From: Glandiceps talaboti
Lineage: Eukaryota > Hemichordata > Enteropneusta > Spengelidae
NCBI RefSeq assembly: GCF_964340395.1
Contig: NC_135550.1
Coordinates: 12,947,408 to 13,011,407, forward strand
DNA: 64,000 bases
Direction of reading: 5' to 3'
Shown: piece by piece, positions 1 through 12,900 of the stretch
How the letters are laid out: every line of letters begins with the position of its first letter
How positions within the stretch are numbered: position 1 is the first letter of the stretch
Notes under the pieces: model-generated
The model's database searches: none
What the model was told of the DNA's origin: nothing
The model's input: only the letters and a program-made list of their open reading frames with translations
Program-made: the position numbers and the translations under genes

Positions 1-3000
1 AATATCATTCGGTGGGAAGTAAATTCTTTGTTTATAATCAAACTTACGTGCATCCTAGAGTAAGGTTGTCGAGGTAGGCATTATAGCACACGGAGTTATC
101 CAGTGTCCTCCCATACAAGGCAGACTCTACGTCCAATTCTTCATTTACATCACAAGATATCGACATAAGGAAGTTCTCACATATTCTTTCCGACTTGTAA
201 TTCTCTGGAAAGAGTACATTTTGAGAAACCGCAATTAGAAACATAGCAATATAGTAACTACAATTTGAAATTCGTTGGAGGTGCATCGTGTCTAAGACAC
301 CGGCAATTTGTCTACTCGTTAATACTGTTCGTTGTGGATGAATAAAAAGGAACATTACATACCTAACCCCTCCTCCCCCTTTTCCCCATGAGGATATTGC
401 AATGACGGTTTAACACTCAAGAAGAGCAATGACTCACGAAGGAAAGGACAGCTTGAACAGCCATGATAAGTATAACAAAGAGTAGATATTCGTACTTTAT
501 GTATGATCAATATTTTAGAGTTATTTTTACCAAATGGGAAACCCATTGCAAGCATAACTTACCGATACATTGGTAACTAATACGACTTTGAAGTTTAGTA
601 TCATTGCAGGGCAGTCCAAGTTGTGCCATTTCAGAGTTTACACTACATGAATTCGCCCCATCACAATTGGATATCTGACTGGTCACATCGGTCGTACAGT
701 TCGTTAGATTCATGTTACTTGTAGAGTCAGGCGATACACACACGTGCCGGTCACCGAAATATCCCCATTCACCAGCTTGTATAGCGATAGAGTGATTGAC
801 TGGACAATCTACGTTTACTATATCACCTTGGCAACCCACAGCAGAAGTTAGCACTGTAAAACAATTAATAACTGTCATTTTAATTTCACAAAGTCGGGTA
901 AACGGTAGTTATTCGAAAGAGGCAGGGGTGTAAATTCGTAATAACATGAATATATCTTGCTGATTAATTATGAACCACTCTGGTCTCATTTAGTGTAGCA
1001 AAATATTGATTCAAATACGCAGGTGTTACACACCTATTTTAATCAATTCAAAATTTCGGAAACGTAAAACTGTCTAAGTTCCTCTGTATACGCATAGAGC
1101 TTGGAAAGATCTGGGGTATACCAGGCATGGCATTCGCCTATGTTTGAAAACGTATTAACATACATGCATTACTAGATACATTGCATCACGTGAAGAGTTT
1201 AATCTTTCGCTATTGATGAAGCGTTTGTGCTGTCAGACACAATACTTGGCTTCCTCGCTGTGACGTTTATAAGATATGTTAACACCATATGTATGTGGGG
1301 CCTTACTATCGAATAAACTTACCTGTGTCCATTTCACAAATATAATGATAAGTTGACGTGTCGCAGTCGGTAGTTATCCATCGCCAGTTTCCATCCGTTT
1401 TATTCATAACGACACACTGGTGTGCAGGTGAACCCATAACTGGATGTCCGTCACCCCAGTTTGTGTATCGTAGAAAGGTACCACTATCCCATTCAAAGGA
1501 GTTATAGGAATTCAATAGCCCAATTGCATATGTTGTTGATTGCATATATTCTGCCATTTCCTGGACCACGTGTTCTTCCTCCAAATCAGCGAATGATACC
1601 AAGTGTGACACTATAGACGATATACTAAACGTAAGCATGAACTCCGTGGTATTTATTATCGTGTAGTCACTATCTTGCCTTTCTCGTTCGCCATACAAAC
1701 GCAGTGGGTTAGCAGGAAATCCCCATTTTGAAGGAGATACATAAATAATCCAGTTTATATTGACATGGCGTACTTAGTCAATTTATGGAGAAACACACTT
1801 ACCGGTACTCTGAAAATTGAACCCCAATAATCCCTATTTCAAAAAAGTCACAAGACCAAGTACATGTACACGTAACTTGAACGTACGTGATTATACTTAC
1901 ATTTACCAGTACAGACACTGTCAGCTTCCTGCCATGGTGTGCTTGCATTATTAACGAACAAGTAGCATGACATTTGGTAAGGTATCCATCCATCGGGACA
2001 GTTATCAAACTCTGTGGAAAGACAGATGTGTGAAGTTCGTGAGAATAAAGACAACGAGTTAATCTTCAGCAAACAGCATAGCTCCAAAGGAATACATTCA
2101 CAAAGTCAAGTGGAAGAACCTCGATCGACGTACGTCTTGAGAATTATTTCATCATCATGATAAAAAAAGAAAGCAAATTCATGTGATGACCGTATCAAAT
2201 TTCACTGAATTTATCAACTTCAGTTATACTCTCTACGTTAAGACCTAAAAAATAATTTTTTGATTCCGGTTACCCGACCCCACCTAGCTTTTCACTGTCA
2301 ACCCTAAACATTTTTTACGTATTCGAGAAAAAATAATAAAATTGCAAAAAATTGTAAAAAAAAAAAAAAAAAAATAGTGGATACGAAAACTGACATCAAC
2401 TTAAAAATACACTCTAGAACTGTTCTTCCAATCTAATGGCTGTACATCTGATAGGAAGAAATAAACAACACAGAGACAATTTCGAAAGAAATGGAAAACC
2501 TGAACTAGACACTCACACAAAAGAAATATATCCAATAAAATAAAATAAAGAAATCTACCTAACCCACCTATTCTAAAATTGAGCGTTACCGGAACCACAC
2601 AATGTTTTTTATTAGACCTAACCAAAATTTTAATCCTATCTCATTAAATAACCGACCTGTAGCAGAGCATCCATAGGCCTCAAATCGCAGCCCAACTGAA
2701 TCGTCTGTTGCTACTTCAGACTTGATACGAAGATACCTTGCTATGACAGGGTAAGCTCCTTCTTCATAAAAGTTAACACGAATGGCATCGGTGTTACCGG
2801 TAGGTCCCGTGAAAATCTATTTATAAAATGTATTTCTAGAAGATTTTAACTCAAGAATTGACACTGTAACCAACGTGAAAGAATATAACCGTGCATCTGT
2901 TGTTCAGTTCGTGCACGTTAATCTTCCCATTACTCACTGTGAAGACAACAAATTAAGCTTGAAAGGACTATAAAATTGCCTTAAATCCATAAACGTGCTA

Positions 3001-5916
3001 AGCACACATTAAATAATGTGATACTTCGATAAATGTAGACTCTGTCACAGAAATTCTTCATTCCATAATACCTAAAGTGTCCGAAATATATATATATCTG
3101 AGGTGGCCTGATATAACTCGGGAAGTGTCAATTCGATATTTTCACACTATTTCCATGTAACTATCTATCTCTATGTAATGCTAAAATGATGCAATATAAA
3201 AAATGATATCACATACCTGTTTCTTGCCGTTATTGTGTATGTAGTTCCATTCAATGTTATTACTACTGTAGTAAATACTGAAATTTGCCATAGCAACGGC
3301 ACCGTCGACTGTGTTTACTCCTTGCAATGCCAATCCATGGATGGACACAGAATTTGTCAAATCAACCTGAAACATAGTAAAACTTGATCAAACCTTGTCA
3401 CTTGGTTGTAATTTAGTGGGTGAAGAAAACACAAGAAAAAAAGTAGGATATACCATCTTTTGTACGTGTTCACCATGAAACTTCTTGTTGATTAACAAAA
3501 TTAATAAATTTAGTAAACCATTAAAATGATATCAAGATGCAATGCTCTGTCCATCACCTAATATTTCCAAAGTCGCCTGTCGAAACAAATTACCTGTATA
3601 TACTGTGCTGTTGAATCCACTGATGTACCAGGCTCCGATACCCATCCATTGCACCCCGACTCAATACTTTCAGGGTTGTGCAAACGTGCAAAGTACGGCT
3701 GGTACTTGTCGCCTGCTGCGTTGTTTGTAGATAGTACGCTGCTAGCTGAGAACTGGGAGTCTGTGACGTCACCGTCTCCGATATGTAGAGGTTCATAGCA
3801 ATCTGAAAATGACAGGGAAAAATTACGTTTCAAGTTTGATAATAAGATCTTTTCAGCGCCAAATCTAAAATTTTGTGTCGATAGAATCCTTGTACAAGTT
3901 TCATCCGATTGGCTGAAGAAAGATTCGCCATTTGGAGGAAAGTATGTCGCTCATCGCCTCATTAAATTCCTTTCTTGTGAGATCATTACACATCATATCA
4001 TCATGCTCTTCTTTCAGGGTGAATGACAAAAATGTAATATGATCGTTATTGAATCTAAGACATGTAAATCTAAAATATTGTAATGTAGACTTTTTGGTAC
4101 ATTGTCAGTCAAGCGTTCTCTCAAGTATTATCCCATCGATATCGCTTAAGGCATTGCGGTTCAAGAAGCGGAGCCAGGCCACCTAGAGTCACTGAGCTAG
4201 ACTGTAAGATATGTCCTTTCGTCCAGCTCTAACCAGTCTACGGAGTATTGGCTGATATATAGGGCGGTATGACACGTCATACTTAACAGTCTACGCGGGT
4301 TACCAAACTGATATACAATCTTAATGATACATTATAGTATGTACTAGCATGCACTCTTTCGCAAGTTCTCCCAATATTATCTTCATCATTATATGTTCCG
4401 CTGTAATCACTTCACAATTTAATTCTAACTTTTTCTCACCAGACATGTCTTTACCAAACATGTCATGCAAATTTGTCTCGGTGAATAATTCATCGCTGAT
4501 GATATACTATACCTGTGTTTGGTGGCGATGACAGCGGCGTAGTTGAACTGGTACAACCAAACATTGTTACGTTGATTTTTTGCAGGTTACCATCGTACAT
4601 GTTAAATATTGGTGTAATTCTGAAGTAGCGTGCATCTATAGAGCTGGTCAAAACATTGGTAACGGGGTAATTGACTTTGTTACCCACAAATTCCTACAGA
4701 AAATTTACAAAAACAATAAACTTCTGGAGAAATAGACAGATGTCCACGTTTACGGACATCGACACTTTCAATACGTATAAGCACAATTCTGTTGTTAATC
4801 AGGGTAAATTGAGACTTTACTAGCTGTTCCCAAGTTAATTTAGCCGGATAGAAAACCCAATTCAATAAGCAATTTCCCATAAGTTACAAACGTTCACTTA
4901 GCATATAGATAACAAAGATATTACAACTCCAATACGGGCGTTAACGCCTTCGGATCGTAACGTTATTCCCCCTTCTTACCTTGGAGCTTATCCGATAACC
5001 GTATTGGGACAGAAAAACATACCATACTAAAATTCTTTACGCGGTCTGTGATTCCAAAAGATTCGATGTTTTTTACCGTTGATGAACTTAGGGCGCCACC
5101 AACTACATAGTTTGTGGTGCTAGTATTGAAATACATATGACTCCGGCGCAGAGATAAAAATGCCGTCGCCCGTCCCTATCATCTACCGTTACTCACCTTG
5201 TTGACACCATCTTGCCGATACAACGTCCAATCCACATTATTTTGACTAAAGTACACGTAAAAGCTTTCAATCCAATTTGTTATTACGTCACCCTCGATTC
5301 TAATCATGGAAACGTTATGCATAGAACCGAAATCTCCAGTAATAGAGGGAACCTGGTTTCCATTGTTCCCAGTTACCGTGTATGCCGTGTTTATCACATC
5401 TGCACATTCTGAAGTATAATGAAAGAAAAATTTATTACCGCTGGTATATGTTTTGACAATTATAGAGATCTTTGATATGTTATCGGTGCATGATTTAGCA
5501 ATGAGTATATCATGATAATGCAGTAACACTTTACATGTTCTATTCTATTCTATTCTATTCTATTCTATTCCATTCTATTCTATTCTAAAACACAGAACTA
5601 TCTTTTCCAGTTATAGTTTCCAACTATCAACGACCAGTGTTTGTTCTACTTTACTGTGAACGTTTTCACAATAAAATATTTATCCAAACTAGGTTTGTAC
5701 CACCAATCTTATAAAAAAATTCATCTGTCTATTTCAAACCTGTTGGAGTATAGCAACCGTAGATCTCTACACGACAACTTAACCGTTGTCGCCAATTTGT
5801 TGGATGAATACGAATAGCTTGTATAGCCTCTAGTGGACCTATAGAGTTCTTTGTCAGTTGCGTCTTGTTGAAATTACCAGCAAAGACCTGATGAAAAAAA
5901 ATGCATTGTTAGATCT

Positions 5917-5959
<43 letters not shown>

Positions 5960-6071
5960 AATCATCCTTCTCCTCGTCCCCCTTCTTATCCTCCTCATAA
6001 TCACCACCAGCACCATCACCATCATCATCATCATCAACAAAAACAAAAACAACAAGACTACACACAACAGC

Positions 6072-6112
<41 letters not shown>

Positions 6113-7313
6113 ATAACAGTAATTAAGCCCTAAAGAGCGATTTTTACTAACTTTACCTATCTTGCCTACTTTAGATGACTTAAAACTGAAAGAAAACGAA
6201 ACTACAAGTCGAGTTTTTAACACATCAACCTTTATGACACCTATAGTTGAATGGTTCGACCGTAGACTTTACTGATCATATTTGACAATTATCCGTGTAC
6301 AATTTATCAATGACATTATTTGATTTACCGTCATTAATGAAACGTAATTAACTCACTGAGTGTTTGATGACAATAAAATAATGCAGATTGTGTAAAAGGC
6401 AAATTTGAATCGTTTAGCGACTAGACACTAATATACTCAGAAACCACTTATAATGTTAAATTACTTTGACAAAAAATTACCTTAGTTTGATTGTTTTCAG
6501 TGTAATTACTCCACTGGCCATCTCTAGTGAGATACGATACGGTATACTGTGTCACATATTGGTCCTTGTATATTCGTCCTTGTAATCCAACCATCGTGAC
6601 CTTCACGGGGATTATAAAGGTCACCTGCAACCAGGGGTCAGTATCGTTTGAGTCTGCCATCCAACATTTGTCTTCTGGGTAATTTGGACGTCCATAAGAT
6701 GCATCCCATGATGCCCCACTGCTGACGTAAGCCGTACTACATGTCAGCTGACTGTCATCGATACGGAAGTCCTCCATCCCAAGTGGCTCTGTACAATCTG
6801 ATGAAATACAAAAGTATACATTGCAGATCGCCAGTCAGTGCATTTTCGCAAACAGGAAGAAAGGATCTCAAAAGAAACTTTAAACTTTCAATGAAACTAT
6901 AAACAAAAAAGATTGTATTATAAAAGTTACATATACAAAAGAACTTGACGATGCATTCATACGCGTTCCGATATCACCTTTATGCTCAAATGTATGTTTT
7001 GACTCTGAACACTTTTATACAAACGACTGCTTTTCTTACCTTCACATGGAAAAGCTGCATCACACATTACATACTCAACATCGTCTCCTTGGCAGTCTAA
7101 TCCATCATACTGTGGTGTGGGATTATTACAAGAACGTTGACGTGTCTGTACACCTCCTGTACCACAGTCTATCGTACAGTTGGACCAATCGGTCCAATCA
7201 CTCCACCCACCATCAACTGTGAGAATATAACATAACTCGACGGTAAAATATTAAGAATGATACACCCCTACGAAAGACTGTTATCTGTGAATCAGTGTTA
7301 ACTTAGAATAGCC

Positions 7314-7349
<36 letters not shown>

Positions 7350-9812
7350 GAAAAAGGGACATTTACACTGTAATACGTATTTATTTTTCAAAATAGCGGA
7401 AACAGCTTTGAAATGAATGGACATATCAAAGCTTAATGTGCTTATAACAGTTATCCTTTGCGTTTGTTGAGTAGGAGCTCACAGTATCCCTCTTGGGAAT
7501 ATCATAAGACAACCTATAGACACAACATATCGGTGTACGTGTATGAATGCATGTACATGACTAGGTTACCGTCTACATTTTCTTTTAAAAAGGATTTGCA
7601 GTTAAATTTAACGCTGGAAATAAAATGTCATTTTGTATGCCATGTTTCTGGAAAATTCAAATTCTACATTTGTCTTACTTGGACAAGCCTGTGTGTTGCA
7701 TGCCTGGGTTTCGTTCTGAATGCCCTCGCATTCCAGCCCACCATTTTCTGGTGTTGGATTATCGCAATATCTATACCTGGTTTGGTTACCACCAGCACAC
7801 GTGACTGGACAGGAACTCCATGCACTCCACGTACTCCATGAACCGTTTACTATAAAGGAAGTTCTAGTTGTGTTAGAACAACAAATAGCAAACATATATA
7901 TTCAGATCTAATGTAATAGTGATTATACGGTAACAACAGAGACAGTACAGATGAGACATGGGTCATTTTTACGAATCGGAATTACTTCCTCGATGATTTT
8001 ATAACCTTATGTAACGTCACATCTTGATGGGCGCAGTTATATAATGACACATAATGTTTACGATAGTCCCTTGACGATTTCAGTTACAGTGCACATCACA
8101 CACACCCAAAGGATAGATGGTGTTTTAAACAAAATTCGCATTAAATTTTTCATTCCAGTCTTCTCTGCAACGTGAAGAATATTGCATCTAGTTCGTAGTT
8201 TTCATATCCAAAACCCCAGTATACTATTGTAACGCTTGTTGCCTTTCAGCTTTACCTGCTTACTCCAGAATTAACAAAAATCATGCACTCTCTGCAATTG
8301 ACAACATATTATCACTTGTTTACCTATTGGACAGGGCTCGGTATCAAGACCACATTGAAGTATTTCGGTGTCATTTCCTTCACAGTCAATACCACCATAT
8401 TGTGGTGATGGATTCGTACAGCTTCGACTCTTTACCAGTGTACCGCCAATACTTGTACCATTGTCAGATACTGTGTAACAGGTGACTGAACACGATGAAT
8501 TATACCATTCACTCCAACTACCGTTAACTGCAACGTGAGAGAAGAAATGTTGTGAGATTGTGTACATGTACTAGATAATATTATCGTATAATATTATACA
8601 CGTGCGCTTAATCACTACAATGCAATTTTCTCCGTATCGGTCACAAAAGAGTCGGGATAATGATGTGAAACGGTAATTTCATTAAACCATTGGGAGGAAG
8701 GGGAGTGGGATCAAATGAACAGTCAAACAACTGCCATTTTAAACATTGACCAACAGCCTCTTCGACTAAAACATTATTCGCAACGTTAACGTAATTGAGA
8801 GCATATGAAAATCTGTAATTATAGTACAAGATTTGAGTGCCATCATACAATACTGTTTGAAAGCTTATTGCATTGACAAACGTAAAAGAAAACAGACCTG
8901 GTGGACAGGGATCCAAGGTGCATATATCTGATTCAGTGCTGGAACCAACACAAGGTTCACCTTCCAACAACTGTGATGGGTCGGTACAGGTTCGCGTACG
9001 GCTGCGCGTGCCGTTTCCACACGTGGTACTGCAGTCACTCCAGTTACTCCAAGAATTCCAATTTCCATCGACTAAAAAGGAAGAAATCAAATAATTACAC
9101 ACAAAATAAAGGAATCTGTAACTGCAATTTCATGTGTAATTTGGTTAAATAAGTTACAGATTACATTTATTTGCATGATGACATATAGTTATCTTATCAT
9201 CAAATACTGGAATGGGAAACTTTGTTATCTGGTAAATTACTTTGTGTATTAGCAGAGCTCTCCTGAGATACAATTTCTGAATTGTCCTTCTAGTAAGCGT
9301 TATTTGCTATTTAAAATCTTGGTACCCTTCTATTTCCTTTGTCTTTGATTATTACAGTGCCCTAATTTTTGGCAGTATTCATAAAGCTTCAAACAGCCGT
9401 TTCGCTTTGTAAAAAGAAAACAAGAAAAAGTTTGTCCTCAATATTTACCTGTATTGATTTCACAAATAAATCCCGTGGATTCCGTTTCGTTGATATTCAC
9501 CCACTGCCACTGGTTATCGACAGAGTTGTACGACAATGCAACATTTACAGCACCGCCTTGTGGATAACTGGACATCCATGGATAGGATGACATATTTGGA
9601 CTGGAAGCCGAGTCAGAGATTTTCACCTCGCCATTGAACGAGTTATAGATGAGTCCGGTTAGAAATATCACTGATATGTTATTCTGTGGAATGGTAATAG
9701 GCTAAGTATTAATATATTGATATATTGAAGTGTGACGTAACTTACACGAGAACTTCCTCAACCAAAAACAACACGAAAACACACAAATGGAAATAAACAA
9801 AACAAACAATAA

Positions 9813-9910
<98 letters not shown>

Positions 9911-12900
9911 AAACTCACCGATAACACAATTAGCGTTGGCAGTCACTTCAGAGCTGTTTGTGCCTGCCACCAGGCTTTTATTTTTTTTTTGCAATCAATA
10001 GATCGATTTTTTCCTGTTTGGCAAGGGCATCAAAATTTTGGTAAAGTGTGCCACCCTGATACATGACAATAGGATATGACAGTACATATAAAAATGATAA
10101 AAACAGACGTTTCAAGCAACTAACACTTTTTTCAATGTTTTGTGCAGCTATTCTTTACTATGAAGAACTGGGACTGTTAAATATTTGAATTCGATAGCTT
10201 TGATGGGAGATTTTTTAAATGGTCAATTGAGATGTGCGCACATACAAAGTTCAACATATACACATAAACAACTGTCACATCGATAATACTACGATCGTTC
10301 CTATAAATTTAAGAGGAAATCGTATGAATAAGTCTGTACCTGCAATCTGTCTGAGATCTCGTCAAGTTCCTGTTGGTCATTTATGTAAATGAGATGAGAA
10401 CCGAATTGCTGAGTACAGTTAGTAACACCAGTAGTGTCATTAACATTTCCCAGTCCATTCACACTGTAGCAGGTATGTAACGCTGCAGAGTAACCCGACG
10501 GACAGGACACTAGAGAAACAGTAATAAATATCAAAATAAGTTTCTGTAAGATTTGACGTCATCGACGAAAATCCGTGAAAAAGTAATTTTACGACTGCTG
10601 TGTTTGGCGATTTGTGTACGTCATAAATGTATTATTTATCATGATAAGTTGTTGTCTTTAAATAAAAACAGACTTAGACAAATTACATATATTTCATTCA
10701 CGTTTTTTTAATTAACATATTGAAGTGCGCTGCCAATTTATACTTGTTAGTAAGAAAAGTAGTAAAAACTATAATTTGGGTTTTACTGAGATATCATTTA
10801 AAATTTCAACAACTACTTATAAATAAAACAACGTGTCACTCCAGACACTGACAGTCTTACCAGTAAATTGGTCACACAATGCACCAGTATAGCCATCATG
10901 ACAGGTACATGAATATCCATTGATCTGATCCACACACGTACCACCATTCTGACAGTTGTGTGATAAACATTCGTCGATTTCACTTTCACAGTGATTGCCT
11001 GCAAATGTACATACAACAATCATAATGTCATTGAATATATCATGGAGTTGTGAAAGAAGTTGCGGGAAAATGCAGAAGATTTAGTCAGTCCAAGACAAAG
11101 GTTTACCATAGCCATAATTTTATTAATTTTTTAGACGGTATCATAACAGACCGCTAGTTTCATGCTAACCATATATTCCAAACCAGACATTGCAGGTGTA
11201 TAGAATTTATAACAATGACTTTAGAATCTGAAAAAATAAACGAGGGGGGGGTCACCATATGTCCTAAAAAGATAGGAATGGTCAATATAGATAAAATAAC
11301 CAAATTCTAAATTTTCATAAAATGCATACATTCTGAAATCCTTGCATATTTTTTAGTATTTGTACAATTTTTTCATTCCATTTTGTTGTTCCACACTAAG
11401 AGTTTAAAATTTAAATGACATCGTCAAAAAATAATAATAATAATAATAATATATATATACATATATGAATATCATATACAAATGATATTCCTGTCTGAAT
11501 CGAAGCAACACAAAATAGAAATGGAACATTATGAAAACAGAATATTAGAATTGGTAATTTAGCAAATGGACAAAGGGTTGACTAGATTATATTGATAGAG
11601 AGGTATAAATGATGAATGACAATGCAACTAATAATATAGAAAGTTAATTAATTATTAAAACGAATAAATCATACACCAAAACAATGTTTAAGTTGAAATT
11701 GCCTTATGGACAGGGGTGAACAGTTCCATATTGCAATACCAGCCTACCGATGTACTTTAAATAATGTATGCCACAACATTAACATTCATTGAGAATCTAG
11801 AAGGATGGAATACTGTATGATAACTTCTTTCTGCATGTATTGTAGCCATTGCCGTTTGATATGTGATTTAATTTTAGTTAGTTATCGCTACGTTTAAGAG
11901 ACTTCGTGTCACACGGCCCTCACCGGCCCTCTCAGGGCACCCGACATGGCGTGTCTTTCTTAGTGTTGTACATGAAAAAGGGAAATTTCAATGATACTGT
12001 ATGAATATAAATAATTTGGTGTTTGTCTATACCCCAACAGCATACAGAACGGTCATATGATGTGAAATTTGTTTTCATATAAAGAGGAAACACTCTCGAA
12101 TTGTAGAAAATTACACAAAAATATAAATACAATTGTAATTGTGACGTTACCTTGGTAACCGGCAACACACGTACAAGTATACTGGCAAACACCATCAATA
12201 CAGGTGCCTCCGTTTTGGCATGGTGATGACGTGCAGTCATCAATGTTCGTTTCACATTGACTACCTGTATAACCTGATCGACAGGTACAATTGAAGGAGC
12301 CCTCTGTCGGTAGATTCTCACAATCACCACCGTTGAAACAAGGGGTGTTCGCACAATCATCTGAAAATATAATTCATGTCGTAAAAATTACTAAAGGATA
12401 ATATTTTAAGATAACAAAGAAATATTTCAATGTTATAAATAATAACATAATTATGGCAGTGAGGGCAATATATCATTGTGTTGCCTTTCGAAGGACTAGC
12501 GTTCTTTACCAAATATTAATGGTCTTCGAATATTTTTTGATATAAACTTACTAGTACATCCGTACAGTTCAAGTCGTAGACATGGGTGTGCGTCATATCC
12601 GTCCATGTAAATCCGTACATGTGTAGTCGATATCTCACTAGCTAGTCCATTTACTACGGACGACGTAGAATCAGTATTGCCATCGAACACCTAATAACAC
12701 AAGAAATGGTTTATACTGAAGAAATTGATAAAATGATGAAGTCTTCAGAAAGGCAAGATGTTACTCTATTCATCTCACTCTATAGATATTCAAATTGCAC
12801 CCGAGATGTCCCTCCTTAATTCATGTTGCCTTTTTACCAGCATACAAACACAGTAAAGTATATAAAGGGTTTGCATCAGAGATCTGCGTATTTTCCTGTC

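Noticed and set aside
5023-5119. Possible extra exon between mosaic exons 16 and 17 (TACTAG acceptor, GTATGT donor, reads [15 protein letters not shown])
   Set aside because: It is 97 nt, so inserting it between two phase-0 junctions breaks the frame. Exons 16 and 17 already join smoothly within one F5/8C domain.
5858-6223. Poly-Q/poly-H and poly-L/poly-V open frames
   Set aside because: These are translations of intronic CAA/CAT microsatellites.
9915-9990. Open frame ending at a GTGAGT donor ([17 protein letters not shown]), possible middle lectin exon
   Set aside because: No pyrimidine-rich acceptor precedes it, and exons 8 and 9 already join in phase 0 at the normal lectin position.
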